Shown: positions 18,646 to 27,702, numbered from the stretch's first letter. The stretch is DNA of 64,000 bases from Jeotgalicoccus meleagridis (GCF_903994045.1 NZ_CAJEWD010000003.1:248001-312000); one strand, 5' to 3'. Numbers and translations: made by a program. Notes: a model not told the origin generated them from the letters alone.

Positions 18646-18945
18646 ATGGCGCACTGTACGAAATGTCAAACAGAATGGACGTTTAAAGATAAGCAGAGAA
18701 CCGTTAAAAATTTGGACGGATCAGCCAAATGTCCATACTGCGGTGAAAAACAATATATCAGTTTGAAGACGAAGAGACAGGGATCCATGCTTAGTATGAT
18801 TATTATACTGGCGATATTTATACCTGTATTTTTTGATATACCGCTGATGGTACATATATTAATTGGCGCAGCTTCAATAATAGCAGTACTGATCCTGCAG
18901 GTTGCCATTATTCAATTATCAGGAAAAGAAGAATTTCCTGAGTAA
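18646..18945 (+). CDS. CxxC-20-CxxC zinc-ribbon membrane protein (TIGR04104-like)
   Basis: 99 aa. MAHCTKCQTEW and KCPYCGEKQY place two CxxC pairs about 30 residues apart, forming a zinc ribbon at the N-terminus; two hydrophobic segments (SMIIILAIFIPVFF and a following helix pair) anchor it in the membrane. AAAAGGAGCC precedes the ATG. Similar small proteins are common in Bacillales; their role is unknown. It appears intact although both upstream genes are decayed. Confidence 0.7.
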   Translation: MAHCTKCQTEWTFKDKQRTVKNLDGSAKCPYCGEKQYISLKTKRQGSMLSMIIILAIFIPVFFDIPLMVHILIGAASIIAVLILQVAIIQLSGKEEFPE

Positions 18946-19625
18946 ATATGAAATATAAAAGGGATTTTTTGATAAAGGTATGTTTTCTGTAACCTACAGG
19001 AGATGTACCTTTATTTTTGATTGGATCCTAAAGAATTTACCAGCATGTCACAGGTGTCACTTCAATGTTGTTTTGCACTGATTTAGTCGATAATTTTCAC
19101 TATAGTTAATAAACCCAGCTTATCTTTTCAAGGAGATAGTTGGAGTTTAACATTGGCTAAGAAAAATAACTCTTATAAAATATATGAAATTTATCGTTAT
19201 AAATGACAACACGAGCATATGCAACTTTCATTAAGTCAATTCTTTTTGCTAACACTAAATTTACACCCTAATCATACACTTAAACTGCAATGTTATCAGC
19301 AATATAATTATGTATGTTTAGGGTCTACTCAAAACATCCGATTTTCATAAGCAAATTTATCTGGCTTATTTTAGTGTTGAATTTAAATTTATTCATAATT
19401 TGAAATGTCACATTAAATACTAATAAAATGCACAGTTTCTTTAAAAATTTGATTTAAGCTAAATAATTAGAGAGGAAATTTTTAATAGCTAAAATTGGTA
19501 ATAAGACTAGTGTACGAATGATTTCTTATTCTAATAGAATAGTAAGTTTGTTTGAAAATTATCTTTCAAAATTAACTATGTATGAGGTGCAAGATGAAAG
19601 TAATTGCTACTGGAGGTGTAAGAGT
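18946..19625. other. Intergenic segment without a recognisable gene
   Basis: AT-rich sequence with no supported gene. From about 19518 an open frame runs into the thioredoxin gene (containing MISYSNRIVSLFENYLSKL), but it lacks an RBS and is probably a fragment. Confidence 0.5.
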
Positions 19626-20159
19626 ATGAAGAAAAAAACAAGGAAGATTCTAAGAATCAGTATTATACTGAGTGTCATTATTTTGTTAGGTGTGACCTTA
19701 TGGTTCAACTTAACTTCTGATACAAAAGCCTTACAAGTAGGCGATGAATCAATTGATTTTCAATTGGAGACGTTAAATGGTGATTCAATACAATTATCGG
19801 ATATCAATTCAGAAAAAGGTGTTATTTTGAATTTCTGGGGGACTTGGTGTAAGCCGTGTCGTGAAGAAATGCCTGATATGAACCGAATTTATAATGAAGG
19901 ACATGAAGACTATGAAATCATTGCAGTAAATGTTTCTGAAGATGAGCAGCAGATTAATCAGTTCTTATCCAGTTTAGATGAAAAGCTTAATTTTCCAGTT
20001 GCATTGGATCGCAATAGAGAAGTGACTAAAGCGTATCAAGTAGGCCCACTGCCAACGACAATAGCAATCAATAAAAACGGCATTGTTGTGGATAAGAAAG
20101 AATATCAGTTAACTGTAGATGATATTTATAGATTTGTAGAACAATCATCTTCTGAATAG
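19626..20159 (+). CDS. TlpA/ResA-like extracytoplasmic thioredoxin
   Basis: 177 aa from ATG 19626, chosen for GGAGGTGT (19613-19620). One N-terminal transmembrane anchor (ILRISIILSVIILLGVTLWF) precedes an AhpC/TSA-Redoxin fold with NFWGTWCKPCREEMPDMN, the CKPC active site, and the cis-Pro segment VGPLPTTIAINKNG. Such proteins reduce disulfides on the outer face of the membrane, for example in cytochrome c maturation or copper protein assembly. The next gene, CcdA-like, would supply electrons. The following CueP and copper genes suggest a role in periplasm-side thiol/copper chemistry. Confidence 0.9.
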   Translation: MKKKTRKILRISIILSVIILLGVTLWFNLTSDTKALQVGDESIDFQLETLNGDSIQLSDINSEKGVILNFWGTWCKPCREEMPDMNRIYNEGHEDYEIIAVNVSEDEQQINQFLSSLDEKLNFPVALDRNREVTKAYQVGPLPTTIAINKNGIVVDKKEYQLTVDDIYRFVEQSSSE

Positions 20160-20247
20160 GATGAGAGTTTATAGGATTGAAAGAAATAAAATGTGGAAGA
20201 AATTCGTTCGGATTATTTAAAAGATGCAATATGAATGGAGTGTTTTT

Positions 20248-20952
20248 TTGGGTAGTGAAATGACTTTCTTTCTTGCATTTGGAGCTGGTTTTTTAAGTTT
20301 TGTCTCACCTTGTGTGCTTCCAGTATTTCCTGCTTTTATCTCTTACATAACAGGAATGAGTTATAATGAAGTAGAAAATCAAAAATTCAATGCACGCGCA
20401 ATATTCCACACAATTTTCTTTCTTGTGGGATTCAGCTTATTCTATATAGCCCTGGGGTTTGGCACGTCCTTTTTAGGCGGAATATTGATTGAACATGCGA
20501 ATCTGATCAGACAACTGGGTTCAATCTTGATTATTTTCTTCGGGCTTATCATTACCGGCGTGCTTAATTTAAATTTCTTGATGAAAGAGAGGAAATTAAA
20601 ATTTAAAAACAGACCGTCAGGATTTTTAGGTTCAACTTTAATAGGTATGGCTTTTGGTGCCGGATGGACGCCGTGCAATGGACCGATTATCGGAGCTATT
20701 TTCGCAATGAGTGCCAGTGCACCAAACGATGCTTTAATGTTAATGGTTATTTACTGTCTGGGCTTTGCAATTCCATTCTTTATATTGAGCTTTTTCGTAT
20801 CTCGTACACGCTGGATGCTGAAATACTCGAATACGATTATGAAAGTTGGTGGGGTCATCATGATATTAATGGGAGTACTTCTGTATTTTGATGGATTGAC
20901 TCAGATTATTATTTGGCTGCAGCCGTACTTTGGAGATTTTCAAGGCTTCTAA
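20248..20952 (+). CDS. CcdA-like thiol-disulfide electron carrier
   Basis: About 234 aa with six membrane helices. Paired redox cysteines are visible in FVSPCVLPVFPAF and GAGWTPCNGPIIG, the defining CcdA/DsbD-beta motifs. An ATG at 20224 lacks an RBS; TTG 20248 lies seven bases after GGAG and gives the N-terminus MGSEMTFFLAFGAGFLSF, closer to the family, so I prefer it. It passes electrons from cytoplasmic thioredoxin across the membrane to the TlpA/ResA-like protein encoded just upstream. Confidence 0.88.
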   Translation: MGSEMTFFLAFGAGFLSFVSPCVLPVFPAFISYITGMSYNEVENQKFNARAIFHTIFFLVGFSLFYIALGFGTSFLGGILIEHANLIRQLGSILIIFFGLIITGVLNLNFLMKERKLKFKNRPSGFLGSTLIGMAFGAGWTPCNGPIIGAIFAMSASAPNDALMLMVIYCLGFAIPFFILSFFVSRTRWMLKYSNTIMKVGGVIMILMGVLLYFDGLTQIIIWLQPYFGDFQGF

Positions 20953-21061
20953 TTATGAATACATTAAATGACTTGTTTATATAACTTTCATAGAAATGAT
21001 ATATTATTATAAAATTTGTTTAAAAATTATTGTTAAAATTAAATATCAAGGAGGAATCTGG

Positions 21062-21568
21062 ATGAAAAAATATTTAATGCCAGTTTTGATGGGCGTAATC
21101 TTTATTTTAACAGGTTGTAGTGATGACTCAGCATCGAACGAATCAAATATTAAAGAAATGGTTTCGGAATTAAGCGCTAGTAATATTGTAGAATCAGCAT
21201 CTATAAATGATAAAACACTTATTGTTAAAGATAGTGGAGATGAGAATGTCTATACTTTGCCAGACGATGAATTTTTTGTATCTATTGCACCATACATCTC
21301 ATATACACATCCTTGTGAATTTCATAGCTTAACAGGTTGTCAGGGAGAGCTGATGAATGAAGAGATGGATGTAAAAATTACAGATGAAGATGGAGAAGTT
21401 CACGTTGATGAGAAGTTGACTACCCTTGAGAATGGTTTCTTGGATTTTTGGCTGCCAAGAGATAAAAATTACTCTTTAGAAATTAATTATGATGGAAAAA
21501 AAGTTGAATCTAATTTTTCAACTTTTGAGAATGACAGCACCTGTCTGACAGATTTACAGCTTAAATAA
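21062..21568 (+). CDS. CueP-family copper-binding lipoprotein
   Basis: 168 aa from ATG 21062 after AAGGAGGAA. MKKYLMPVLMGVIFILTGC is a lipoprotein signal (lipobox LTGC). The diagnostic segment YISYTHPCEFHSLTGCQGEL contains the conserved Cys-x-x-His...Cys cluster of CueP, a copper-binding protein known from the Salmonella periplasm; a third Cys near the C-terminus (STCLTDL) is also conserved. Here it would be tethered outside the membrane and would bind or buffer copper. Placement beside a CcdA/TlpA pair and the cop cluster supports this. Confidence 0.88.
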   Translation: MKKYLMPVLMGVIFILTGCSDDSASNESNIKEMVSELSASNIVESASINDKTLIVKDSGDENVYTLPDDEFFVSIAPYISYTHPCEFHSLTGCQGELMNEEMDVKITDEDGEVHVDEKLTTLENGFLDFWLPRDKNYSLEINYDGKKVESNFSTFENDSTCLTDLQLK

Positions 21569-21575
21569 TATTATT

Positions 21576-21626
21576 AAATGCAGATTACCCAATGCTATTT
21601 AGTGTTGTGGAATCTGCATTTTTAAT
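21576..21626 (+). terminator. Rho-independent terminator after cueP-like gene
   Basis: AAATGCAGATT (21576-21586) pairs with AATCTGCATTT (21611-21621), followed by TTT. It closes the thioredoxin/CcdA/CueP group. Confidence 0.75.
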
Positions 21627-21739
21627 TCAATGTTAAATCTCAGAGTAGCAGTTAATTTATTTTTACTTAGTTTTTAAATACATGTAGTGGATAGTTTCTG
21701 CACATATATTTTTTATAATAAACTTAGTAAATTAATAGC

Positions 21740-21808
21740 TTGACAAATAACGACTACAGATGTAAACTTAAATTAATAAATCGTTTACACTTGTAGTCTT
21801 ATTATAAT
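21740..21808 (+). promoter_or_regulatory. Copper-responsive promoter with two CopY boxes
   Basis: TACAGATGTA (21755-21764) and TACACTTGTA (21786-21795) both match the CopY operator core TACANNTGTA and lie in inverted, almost symmetric context (GACTACA...TGTAGTC). TTGACA at 21740-21745 with TAAACT at 21763-21768 gives a 17-bp-spaced promoter whose -10 overlaps the first box; a second TATAAT lies at 21803-21808. The CopY repressor gene is in the operon downstream. Confidence 0.85.
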
Positions 21809-21825
21809 GTAGGAGGGGGAAAGAA

Positions 21826-23874
21826 ATGAATAAAGAAGATAATCATAATCATGCTGAGCACGAAGAAAGTCATCATAACCATGAGGAGAACCATGAATCC
21901 CATAATCATAACGGTCACGATCATCATGCACATATGGTGACAGATTTTCGTAATAAATTCTTCATTATCCTGATATTCACAATTCCAATTGTACTTCTAT
22001 CTCCGATGATTCAAAATTTCATAGGTGTGGATTGGCAATTTACTGGAGATAGTTATATTGTGGCAGCGTTGGCCACGTTCGTTTATTTCTACGGGGGTTG
22101 GCCATTCATTAAGGGCGCTTACGATGAATTGAAAAACAAAGAACCAGGCATGATGACATTAATAGCAATGGCGATTTCTGTCGCTTACTTCTATAGTATG
22201 GCAGTTGTTTTTGGATTCAATGGGGAAGAAATTTTCTGGGAGCTGGCAACTCTTGTATTAATCATGCTTCTGGGACATTGGATTGAAATGCGAGCTATTA
22301 ACAATGCTTCCAAGGCTCTGGAATCCCTCGCATCATTAATGCCTGATACGGCAAACCGTATCACTGAAAATGGTGAAACAGAAGAAGTTCAGATTGATGA
22401 TATTAAAGCGGGTGATTTACTATTAGTAAAACCCGGAGAAAAAATGCCGCTGGATGGTAAAATCGTTAAAGGAAAGTCGCAAGTTGATGAATCTATGCTG
22501 ACAGGTGAGTCCGTCCCTGTCGAAAAGTCCATTGATGACGAGGTCATTGGAGGTTCAATAAACAGAGAAGGTTCTCTCACTATTGAAGTAGAGAAACTGA
22601 TGAATGAATCTTATCTGACACAAGTTATAGATATGGTTAGAGAATCACAACGTACTAAATCGAAAACTCAGGATGTAACTAATAAAGCAGCTAAATGGTT
22701 ATTCTATATCGCTTTAGCTGCCGGTATTATCACATTTATCGTTTGGATAAGTATTGGAGCAACTATAGATACTGCTATCATGAGATTGGTAACAGTTTTG
22801 GTTATTGCTTGTCCTCATGCTTTAGGTCTGGCAGCACCGTTGGTTATTTCAGTATCTACATCACTTGCTGCAAAGCACGGTTTGTTAATTCGAAAACGTC
22901 CACAGTTTGAAAAGGCTCGTAAAATTAACGCTGTGATCTTCGATAAGACGGGTACTTTGACTGAGGGTAAATTTGGTGTTACAGATATACAGACTTTCAA
23001 TAATATTGACGAAAATATCCTTTTAAGTTATGCAGCAACAATAGAAAATGAATCGGAACACCCTATTGCGAGAGGTATACTCAATGAAGCCAAGTTAAAA
23101 GAACTTGAATTGCTTGAAATGTCAAATTTCAATTCAATTACTGGTGTAGGAATTGAAGGGACGATTGATGATAAACAAGTCAAAGTAGTGAGTCCGGGAT
23201 ATGTACGTAAACAAAAAATAGATTTTGACGATAAGAACTTTAATAAATGGTCACAACAAGGTAAGACGGTAGTTTTTCTTTTGGTAAACGAAGAATTAGC
23301 AGGTGCCATTGCACTGGCAGATAAGATTAAGGAAAGTTCTAAGCAGACAATAGAACAGCTGCATAAGAGAAATATTAAAGCTATAATGTTGACCGGAGAT
23401 AACCAAAAAGTCGCAAATTATGTCGCAGAACAAATTAGGATTGATGAAGTCTATGCTGAAGTAATGCCCAATGAGAAAGCAGATAAAGTGACAGAAATCC
23501 AAGAACGTGGTTTGGTTGTTGCAATGACAGGTGACGGAATCAATGACGCACCGGCATTGACTAAAGCAGATGTTGGTATCGCAGTGGGTGCAGGCACAGA
23601 TATCGCGATGGATAGTGCAGACATCGTTCTCGTTGACAGTAATCCGAAAGATATTCTTGCAATATTCAGCCTGTCTAAAAGAACATATAATAAATTGGTA
23701 CAGAATCTGATCTGGGCAACCGGATATAACGTGATTGCCCTCCCATTGGCAGCAGGAGTGCTGGCGCCTTGGGGGATAATACTCAGTCCGGCTGTAGGTG
23801 CGATTTTGATGAGTCTCAGTACAATCATCGTTGCAATCAATGCGCAGTTACTTCATAGATTTGAAGTAGAATAA
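21826..23874 (+). CDS. copB: CopB-type copper-translocating P1B ATPase
   Basis: 682 aa. The first 37 residues are His-rich (HNHAEHEESHHNHEENHESH and so on), typical of CopB in place of CxxC metal-binding domains. The membrane motif is VIACPHALGLAAPL, i.e. CPH rather than CPC, defining the P1B-3/CopB group. Also present: TGES phosphatase loop, DKTGTLTEG phosphorylation site, HP locus (SEHPIA) and GDGINDAPAL hinge. It exports copper from the cytoplasm. AGGAGGGGGA precedes the ATG; the promoter carries CopY boxes, so expression should rise with copper. Confidence 0.95.
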   Translation: MNKEDNHNHAEHEESHHNHEENHESHNHNGHDHHAHMVTDFRNKFFIILIFTIPIVLLSPMIQNFIGVDWQFTGDSYIVAALATFVYFYGGWPFIKGAYDELKNKEPGMMTLIAMAISVAYFYSMAVVFGFNGEEIFWELATLVLIMLLGHWIEMRAINNASKALESLASLMPDTANRITENGETEEVQIDDIKAGDLLLVKPGEKMPLDGKIVKGKSQVDESMLTGESVPVEKSIDDEVIGGSINREGSLTIEVEKLMNESYLTQVIDMVRESQRTKSKTQDVTNKAAKWLFYIALAAGIITFIVWISIGATIDTAIMRLVTVLVIACPHALGLAAPLVISVSTSLAAKHGLLIRKRPQFEKARKINAVIFDKTGTLTEGKFGVTDIQTFNNIDENILLSYAATIENESEHPIARGILNEAKLKELELLEMSNFNSITGVGIEGTIDDKQVKVVSPGYVRKQKIDFDDKNFNKWSQQGKTVVFLLVNEELAGAIALADKIKESSKQTIEQLHKRNIKAIMLTGDNQKVANYVAEQIRIDEVYAEVMPNEKADKVTEIQERGLVVAMTGDGINDAPALTKADVGIAVGAGTDIAMDSADIVLVDSNPKDILAIFSLSKRTYNKLVQNLIWATGYNVIALPLAAGVLAPWGIILSPAVGAILMSLSTIIVAINAQLLHRFEVE

Positions 23875-23879
23875 AATAA

Positions 23880-23918
23880 ATGCCGACAAATCCTTACTTA
23901 AGGATAGTCGGTATTTTA
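23880..23918 (+). terminator. Terminator or attenuator between copB and copY
   Basis: TGCCGAC and GTCGGTA plus inner TCCTTA/TAAGGA form a stem at 23881-23912, followed by TTTTAATTCTTT. It may be leaky, allowing some read-through into copY. Confidence 0.65.
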
Positions 23919-23982
23919 ATTCTTTACTGTATGAAATATGAAAGGCATCTTAAAAATACTTGAAAAAATTAGAGGTGAAAAT

Positions 23983-24414
23983 ATGACCAAAGCAATTGAT
24001 TCAAATATCACAGATTCCGAATGGGAAGTGATGCGGGTCGTTTGGGCACAAAAAAAAACTACGAGTAAAGATATTAGAGATATTATAGAAAATAAAAAGA
24101 ATTGGAAACCGGCCACGACCAAAACACTTATTGGGAGACTTGTTGATAAAGGCGTATTAAACACAGAAAAGGACGGCAACAAATACATTTATTCAACTAA
24201 TTTAAAAGAAAGTGACTTTCTCAAAAGTACACTTGAACAAACTTTCGATAATATATGTAATAAAGACATTGGAAAAATTATTGCAGATTTAATTTCAAAA
24301 TCAACATTAAGCTATATAGATATAGAAGAGTTGGAAAAAGTGTTAGAGATGAAAAAAGAGGATGCAGTTGACGTAGTGCCATGTAATTGTGTTCCAGGTC
24401 AATGTAACTGTTAA
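23983..24414 (+). CDS. copY: CopY/TcrY-type copper transport repressor
   Basis: 143 aa from ATG 23983, preceded by AGAGGTG. The N-terminal winged helix (NITDSEWEVMRVVWAQKKTTSKDI, then TTKTLIGRLVDKGVL) is that of the BlaI/MecI/CopY family. The C-terminus ends PCNCVPGQCNC: the CxC-x4-CxC motif that binds Cu(I)/Zn(II) in CopY and is absent from the beta-lactamase regulators. Copper displaces zinc and releases operator DNA. Its operators are seen upstream of copB. Confidence 0.93.
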   Translation: MTKAIDSNITDSEWEVMRVVWAQKKTTSKDIRDIIENKKNWKPATTKTLIGRLVDKGVLNTEKDGNKYIYSTNLKESDFLKSTLEQTFDNICNKDIGKIIADLISKSTLSYIDIEELEKVLEMKKEDAVDVVPCNCVPGQCNC

Positions 24415-24483
24415 TCAGCAGTAGATACAATGAATTAAGTAAGATAATTGATTGGTTAAATAAAAAAATAGAGAAAATATAAA

Positions 24484-24500
24484 ATACCTGCCTGGGGTAT
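24484..24500 (+). promoter_or_regulatory. CsoR/CstR-type operator upstream of copZ
   Basis: ATACCTGCCTGGGGTAT is a G/C-tract palindrome matching the operator style of the CsoR/RcnR family (ATACC...GGTAT), the same pattern found three times around cstR/cstA. It differs from the CopY boxes ahead of copB, so copZ may answer to a second regulator such as a chromosomal CsoR. Confidence 0.6.
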
Positions 24501-24551
24501 GATGAAATTATTGTATAGCGTAATCTAATTAAATTTTAAGGAGGAATTTAT

Positions 24552-24803
24552 ATGTCAAAAGTAACACTTAATGTAGAAGGAATGTCATGTGGGGCTTGCG
24601 TTAATAAAGTTGAGGGAAGTGTCAGTCAATTAAATGGCGTTGAATCAGTCAAAGCTCAAATTCCTGAAGGTAAAGTAGATGTAACATTTAATGACAGTAC
24701 AATTAATTTGGCAGACATCAAAGGTGCTATTCAAAATACCGGCTACGAGATTAAAGAGGATATTGATAAAGAAGATGGTTCTGCGTGTTCATGCTGCAGC
24801 TAG
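24552..24803 (+). CDS. copZ: Copper chaperone CopZ (HMA domain) with Cys-rich tail
   Basis: 83 aa. A single heavy-metal-associated domain with the Cu(I) motif GMSCGACVNKVE near residue 10, in the usual beta-alpha-beta-beta-alpha-beta layout. A short extra tail ends SACSCCS, adding three cysteines not found in classical 68-aa CopZ. It carries Cu(I) in the cytoplasm to the exporter and the CopY repressor. AAGGAGGAA precedes the ATG. It has its own operator-like site upstream. Confidence 0.92.
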   Translation: MSKVTLNVEGMSCGACVNKVEGSVSQLNGVESVKAQIPEGKVDVTFNDSTINLADIKGAIQNTGYEIKEDIDKEDGSACSCCS

Positions 24804-24891
24804 TTAATGACAAAAGATTTTAAGAATTTAGAGTATCATCTTTTTATGTCATATTGATTCTATATAATAATTGTAGAAAGAGACCAAGATA

Positions 24892-24937
24892 AAAAATCCG
24901 GCAAATCTTAATTCAAGATTTGCCGGATTTTTTCTTT
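24892..24937. terminator. Strong bidirectional terminator
   Basis: AAATCCGGCAAATCTT pairs with AAGATTTGCCGGATTT around a short loop, with A-run before and T-run after. It serves copZ on the plus strand and the YdhK-like gene on the minus strand. Confidence 0.88.
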
Positions 24938-24982
24938 GTAATCAGGAATCCATGCTTCTATCCTATATTACTATTCACTAAT

Positions 24983-25606
24983 TTATTCCACATGTGCCAG
25001 TTCACTTTCTGTAACCCACTTATGATTCTGCACTTCTTCTTCAGTATCTGTTGTAACAAAATCTACCATATAGACAGTCGTTTCTTCAGCTGAGTCAATC
25101 GTGGCTGTTGCACCTTCCATGCCTTCCATGTGTGATGCATTCATTACTGCTTCATCGCCTGGTTCTAATGGGGCTTCTCCCGGTTCTTCCAATTCTTCAT
25201 GAATGACCCATTTATGATCTTCTACCAGTTCTTCGCCGTTCGTCGGTGTGTATGAGACAGTATAGACAGTGGTGTCAAAAGCACCGGAAATTGTTGCTTC
25301 AGCACCATCCATACCTTGCATGTGTTCTGCTTCAATAATCGCTTGACTTCCAACTGCATAAGTTGGATTTTCTGCTTCTTTCAAATCTTCAGGTACTTCA
25401 CCGGAACTGGACATCTCATCAGCTGAATGTTCCATATGACCTCCGGAATCTGATTCCATGTCCATTTCCTCCTCAGAGCTGGACTCTGTTTCAGTGCTTT
25501 GGCTTTCTTCATCTTCATTAGGCTGAGTTTCCCCATTACCACAGGCAGCCATTAAAAATACAGCGAATATGGAAAGAAGCCCTAATAATATTTTGTTTTT
25601 TACCAT
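24983..25606 (-). CDS. YdhK-family lipoprotein with two DUF1541 repeats
   Basis: 207 aa from ATG at 25606 with TGGAGGGT upstream. MVKNKILLGLLSIFAVFLMAAC is a lipoprotein signal (Cys22), followed by an acidic linker with Met and His (EEEMDMESDSGGHMEHSADEM). Two repeats of about 55 residues follow, each with xxHMxGMxGAxATIxxAxxTTVYxVxF...HKWV, the DUF1541 signature. Such lipoproteins accompany copper resistance genes in Firmicutes; the Met/His content suggests metal binding, but no activity is established. The promoter carries a repeat shared with the region downstream of the two-component system genes. Confidence 0.85.
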   Translation of the reverse strand: MVKNKILLGLLSIFAVFLMAACGNGETQPNEDEESQSTETESSSEEEMDMESDSGGHMEHSADEMSSSGEVPEDLKEAENPTYAVGSQAIIEAEHMQGMDGAEATISGAFDTTVYTVSYTPTNGEELVEDHKWVIHEELEEPGEAPLEPGDEAVMNASHMEGMEGATATIDSAEETTVYMVDFVTTDTEEEVQNHKWVTESELAHVE

Positions 25607-25657
25607 GTATATACCCTCCATTTTATTAGTTCTACTGAGAACTCTACCCATAATTTT

Positions 25658-25673
25658 TGCAGTTTACGTGCAG
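25658..25673 (-). promoter_or_regulatory. Candidate response-regulator binding site upstream of the YdhK-like gene
   Basis: On the minus strand CTGCACGTAAACTGCA shows two CTGCA half-sites with 11-base period. The same arrangement, CTGCACACTAACTGCA, lies at 28443-28458 just after the response regulator gene. Direct repeats with about one helical turn are typical of OmpR-family regulators. Confidence 0.55.
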
Positions 25674-25840
25674 ATTCAATGAAAAATAAATGTATTTAAT
25701 CAAGAATAATATTACCGACTCGACATATTGGATTTCAATTTAAAGGTTTATTAACCGTGGATGATATCTCAGCGCTTCCTTCAAATCTGCACGAAAAATC
25801 GATATTTAAATAATAAAATGTATAAAGAGAGTAGCGAATC

Positions 25841-26203
25841 ATGATACCAAGAAAATTAATAATTAATACTATAATATTATCATCTATATTTTTAGCGGGA
25901 TGCGGTAAAATCACTCATGTAACTTCGAGTTACCCTTTAAATTTAAAAAGTTTTGACGGTCAGGTGTTATACTTAGTCATACATTTTTTAGACTAAAACT
26001 TCGTTGCAGCTGCTACCTCTGCTAGATTATTTTTATCGAAAGATAGTGAAGATGAAAGATGATGGTATTTTGTATGTTGCAATCAATCCACAGAACGAAG
26101 ATGAGTTAGAAATCTAGACTATAAACAGAAATAGTTATGTGTCTAATGACGGCTCATAAGAACAGTGGAAGAAAATTTTAGTTGTAGGCAAAGTAAAATA
26201 AGC
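25841..26203 (+). pseudogene. Small lipoprotein gene, decayed
   Basis: ATG 25841 encodes a lipoprotein signal (IINTIILSSIFLAGCG, lipobox LAGC) and about 30 further residues, stopping at 25994-25996. Downstream, the pieces NFVAAATSARLFLSKDSE and MKDDGILYVAINPQNEDELE continue a plausible protein but in different frames and with several stops. The gene is therefore broken in more than one place. Family not recognised. Confidence 0.55.
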
Positions 26204-26313
26204 TGAATTATTCATAATAAAAATACTACTTTTCTATATAATATGACTAATGAACAAAATGATAAGATAATCTATTACGATTTATGCTGTTGCAGAAAAC
26301 TGAGGAGGCTTTT

Positions 26314-27702
26314 ATGTTCAATAAATTAGCTTTAAAAATCGGACTTTTGTTTTTTCTGGTGATTCTTATTATTGAAATCATATTATTCTATATCCTATAT
26401 ACAAATCTGGTCGCTGATCGTGTGGAGGAAGTGATGGGGGATTTATTGGCCCGGGGGAATACACACAGAGACGTATTGGAAGAAAACTATACAACCACGA
26501 CATTGGAACATGTTGCGATTATGGAGTCAGAATCAGATTTTATTGTGGTGATAACAGATGAGAATGGAGAGATAATCATCAATTCTGATCCGGTTGAACC
26601 AGAAATGATAACTGTTATTGAACATACTGATTATGGTGAAATACCACAAGAAGGAGTTATCCTGAAATCAAATTGGTCAGAAGAAAAATATGTCTCTACA
26701 GACAGCCCCCTAACTTTTAACGAAACTCATAGCGGGCATGTTTTTATGTTTGCTGAAAGTGATAGCATCGAACGGATTATTGATCATCTCAGCCATAAGT
26801 TTTGGCTTGTGGGTCTATTGACTTTACTTCTGACTGTTATAACGGTGTTTATTCTTTCCAGAGTTATTACCCAACCGGTATTGAGGATGAAAAAAGCGAC
26901 AGAACAATTAAGTAGAGGCAATCATAACGTGGAATTGTATACACATCGAAAAGATGAGCTTGGAGATTTGGCGACTTCGATTACTTTGCTGTCGCAAGAT
27001 CTGGAACGTTTAAAAAACGAGAGAAATGAATTTTTAGGGAGTATATCGCATGAGCTACGAACACCTTTAACCTATATGAAAGGGTATACGGATATTATTA
27101 GCAGAAAAGAAATATCCACGACGGACAGGAATAGATACATTAAAATCATTCAGGAAGAAACAGAGCATTTAGCAGACCTGATAAAAAATCTGTTTGAATT
27201 AGCTAAAATCGATCATAATGAATTTGCCATCACAAAAGAGAGGGTAGTATTTAGCGCTTTGATTGAGACGGTTTTAGCACGAATCCGTCCAGCGCTCAAT
27301 GAAAAAAAGATAGAGCTTTTCTTTCATTGTCCGGACAACTTGGTTGTTATGGCAGATCCCGAAAGAATTCAACAAGTTATATTGAATATATTAGATAATG
27401 CAATAAAGTATACTCCCGAGAAAGGTCATATCACAATGGAAGTTATTCAAAATAAAAATGAAATTTTAACAACTATTTCAGATACAGGAGAAGGAATCCC
27501 AGAAGAAGATATACCCTTTATATTCGATCGACTGTATCGTTCTGAAAAGTCTAGATCCCGGGTAAGCGGAGGGTCTGGTCTCGGGCTGACAATCGCTAAA
27601 GAAATTGTGGAGTTGCATGGTGGCGAGATTGGAGTAGAAAGTACACTCGGCAAGGGGACTGTTTTCGTCATATCTTTAAAGAAGGAGAATGTAAATGAAT
27701 AA
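26314..27702 (+). CDS. Membrane sensor histidine kinase of a two-component system
   Basis: 462 aa from ATG 26314 (RBS TGAGGAGGC). TM1 at about residues 5-28, an extracytoplasmic sensor of about 130 residues, TM2 near 160-180, HAMP domain (SRVITQPVLRMKKATEQL), HisKA with FLGSISHELRTPLTYMKG (phosphorylated His) and HATPase with NILDNAIKYT (N box), DTGEGIPEEDIPFIFDRLYR and GGSGLGLTIAKEI (G boxes). It overlaps its response regulator by eight bases. Its neighbourhood (copper genes, YdhK) suggests sensing of copper or envelope stress; the signal is not proven by sequence. Confidence 0.92.
   Translation: MFNKLALKIGLLFFLVILIIEIILFYILYTNLVADRVEEVMGDLLARGNTHRDVLEENYTTTTLEHVAIMESESDFIVVITDENGEIIINSDPVEPEMITVIEHTDYGEIPQEGVILKSNWSEEKYVSTDSPLTFNETHSGHVFMFAESDSIERIIDHLSHKFWLVGLLTLLLTVITVFILSRVITQPVLRMKKATEQLSRGNHNVELYTHRKDELGDLATSITLLSQDLERLKNERNEFLGSISHELRTPLTYMKGYTDIISRKEISTTDRNRYIKIIQEETEHLADLIKNLFELAKIDHNEFAITKERVVFSALIETVLARIRPALNEKKIELFFHCPDNLVVMADPERIQQVILNILDNAIKYTPEKGHITMEVIQNKNEILTTISDTGEGIPEEDIPFIFDRLYRSEKSRSRVSGGSGLGLTIAKEIVELHGGEIGVESTLGKGTVFVISLKKENVNE

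Noticed and set aside
23983..24414. MecI/BlaI beta-lactam regulator, suggesting a mec complex
   Set aside because: The C-terminal CxC-x4-CxC motif and the TACANNTGTA operators identify CopY. No mecA, mecR1 or bla gene is in the window.
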